Shown one piece after another: positions 62,558 through 64,000 of a stretch of DNA of 64,000 nt. Source of the stretch: Apostichopus japonicus (Eukaryota > Echinodermata > Holothuroidea > Aspidochirotida > Stichopodidae); assembly GCF_037975245.1 (NCBI RefSeq), contig NC_092567.1, positions 10,360,714 through 10,424,713 of the forward strand, given 5' to 3'. The notes beneath the pieces were generated by a model. The model was not told the origin of the DNA, searched no databases, and saw only the letters and a program-made list of their open reading frames with translations. The position numbers and the translations under genes are program-made. Numbering within the stretch: position 1 is the stretch's first letter; the number at the start of each line of letters is the position of its first letter.

Positions 62558-63128
62558 TGAGATGAAAGTATTTTGGTATTTCAACATTAATCAGAAATTT
62601 CTAAATTATACACTTGGATAGATGTCGGGGGGAGGGGTGGGATGGGGCAATGTTACATTCAGCTGAGAAGGAGGCCACTGCTACGAGTGTACACCCCTCC
62701 CCACACGCTCCCCTTCCCCACTTACGACTTTACAAAAACATTGTTCATGGGCAAAACTGCATGGTGTATGGAGCCAATTTTAGACCTAATTGATGGTCTA
62801 ATTATGCCTCGGGGTGCACCAGTTAACATCAATTTTCAAAAAGAATTCAGGGGACGGGGCTACTGAGATCTGCCTTCAACAAGCCAACGACCACACCTCC
62901 GCCATTTTTAAATTCTCTGGCCTTTCCATAATAGTGCAGGACCTACCTGAGTCAGTTGGGATTTACTCCCTCCCCCTTTGATATCCTATATTAAAATGGG
63001 GGTTGAGAAGGGGTCCCATTCTCCTAGTCCTGCGAACCAATTTCAAGTAGTAGATAACCTATGCATCTGCCATTAAAATGTGGTACATGGCTACATGTTG
63101 GTAACATGCTATAATGTGTACCTCTTTG
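62558..63128. repeat. Dispersed repeat F, copy 2
   Basis: Closely matches 51629-52196. The frame is broken relative to copy 1 by a one-base insertion at about 62856, supporting a non-coding repeat. Beyond it, sequence diverges into a transposon-like stretch. Confidence 0.8.
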
Positions 63129-63179
63129 TCAGGCATTATTTTATATAGGAATAATATACTTGTAATATACTTCATGAAA

Positions 63180-63784
63180 GCATGTCCCCCCCAGTCGCCC
63201 CCCCCCCACTGGGGTTTTGGGTGTCGAACAAAATTACATGTGCGAAAAATATATCATTGGTCTGAATGGTTTCGAATCTCCATGATGACCACTCATGAAC
63301 GACCCTTCGACCGCGGACCGGCAGTAGGCTAAAACTGCTGAAAAACCGGACGTGACATAGCGCATAGGCCGGGTTTTCACTTCTGGGACGTACCCTGACG
63401 CTCTTAAAACCGCTAAAAAACAAATTTTTAAGAAAGGAGACAATACTGTTGCTGAGGATCAGTCTATCACCCTAATAATGTTTCAGACGCAATCTTTGAT
63501 CATGTCAGTTTGACTTATAGTTCGGTCATGCAGTATGTTACTTGGCTGAGAGCCCAGTCAATATTTCCTTATTTTCCACGCGCAATTTGCAGATTTGTCG
63601 AAAAATGTCAATGCCGGTGTCAAACTCACAATTGTGTGGTATGACTCCCAGGACGGCAAGTCGAGAAACTCACATGCAGTCGCGGCGGATGGCTTCCTTC
63701 GCCTATAGTATGTCCGGGGAAATTGTGTGGCATCGTTCCTATACTGAAAAAAACCCACTGAAAAAATCCTGGCTACGCCACTGC
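63180..63784. mobile_element. Truncated hAT-like element
   Basis: The right end CCTGGCTACGCCACTG (63769-63784) matches the MITE termini of this window. Near the left is CCCACTGGGGTTTTGGGTGT followed by CGAACAAAATTACAT, related to the minus strand at 6690-6720. No left inverted repeat is found, so the 5' part is missing or the boundary lies elsewhere. Overlapping frames on both strands are not gene-like. Confidence 0.5.
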
Positions 63785-64000
63785 TAATATCCCCCCAATA
63801 TTTGGTGGCATAGGTTTTTTTTTTGTGTGGATATAAATAGGAAGTAATGCGTGAGATTTTTATCCATTATACTTGGCGGTGGCTAAAACTTCATCCAACA
63901 CATGCTGCATGATGTAAATGACACTTCGTGGTCGTTTCTGTGACCTGTGACCGTATAGCAAGTTGTAACTCATCATAATGTCTGTATATCTCTTGTGTAT

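Overview
This window looks like nuclear DNA of a marine invertebrate, most likely an echinoderm. It is AT-rich, has no operons, and its coding DNA is confined to intron-flanked exons. The single long open frame is a NACHT-type NLR exon of the kind greatly expanded in echinoderms and amphioxus. tRNA-derived SINE heads, hAT-like MITEs with 8-bp target duplications and long minisatellites fill much of the rest. The echinoderm assignment is inference from the NLR style, not from a marker gene.

Layout. 0-9.8 kb: simple repeats, a tandem repeat carrying nuclear-receptor-like DR1 motifs, a foldback element whose arms are a GTCCGGG minisatellite, and a 180-bp palindrome; no gene recognised. 9.8-19.4 kb: three copies of a diverged repeat family (called G here), one intact hAT MITE and a 22-bp minisatellite. 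19.4-32.8 kb: three diverged copies of one segmental unit, each keeping a tiny putative first exon ending at a GTAAGTA donor. The following intron carries 2, 0 and about 82 copies of a 40-bp repeat. One copy is interrupted by nested DNA transposons. 33.0-34.5 kb: the NLR NACHT exon on the + strand, bounded by good splice sites; no leucine-rich-repeat exon was recognised after it. 35.3-40.6 kb: two diverged copies of another unit (D1, D2), with a 54-bp minisatellite in D1 only and a hairpin-forming minisatellite in both.

43.8-59.2 kb: a 6.4-7.0 kb segment is present twice (E1 and E2). Comparing the copies exposes a multi-exon gene on the - strand: shared splice sites, frame-preserving indels, a terminal exon with the stop in the same place, and a 98-nt perfectly identical block. 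I could not identify the protein. Each copy carries different lesions (nonsense, frameshift, lost splice site, insertion), so one or both are probably pseudogenes. About 530 bp inside the duplication is almost identical between copies, unlike its flanks. 60.8-63.8 kb: a cluster of hAT-like elements and a second copy of the repeat lying just 3' of E2.

Overall this is a duplication-rich neighbourhood around an NLR-type immune gene, with minisatellite expansion inside introns and two decaying copies of an unidentified gene. All exon calls come from reading the sequence and comparing copies by eye; no alignment or database search was run.
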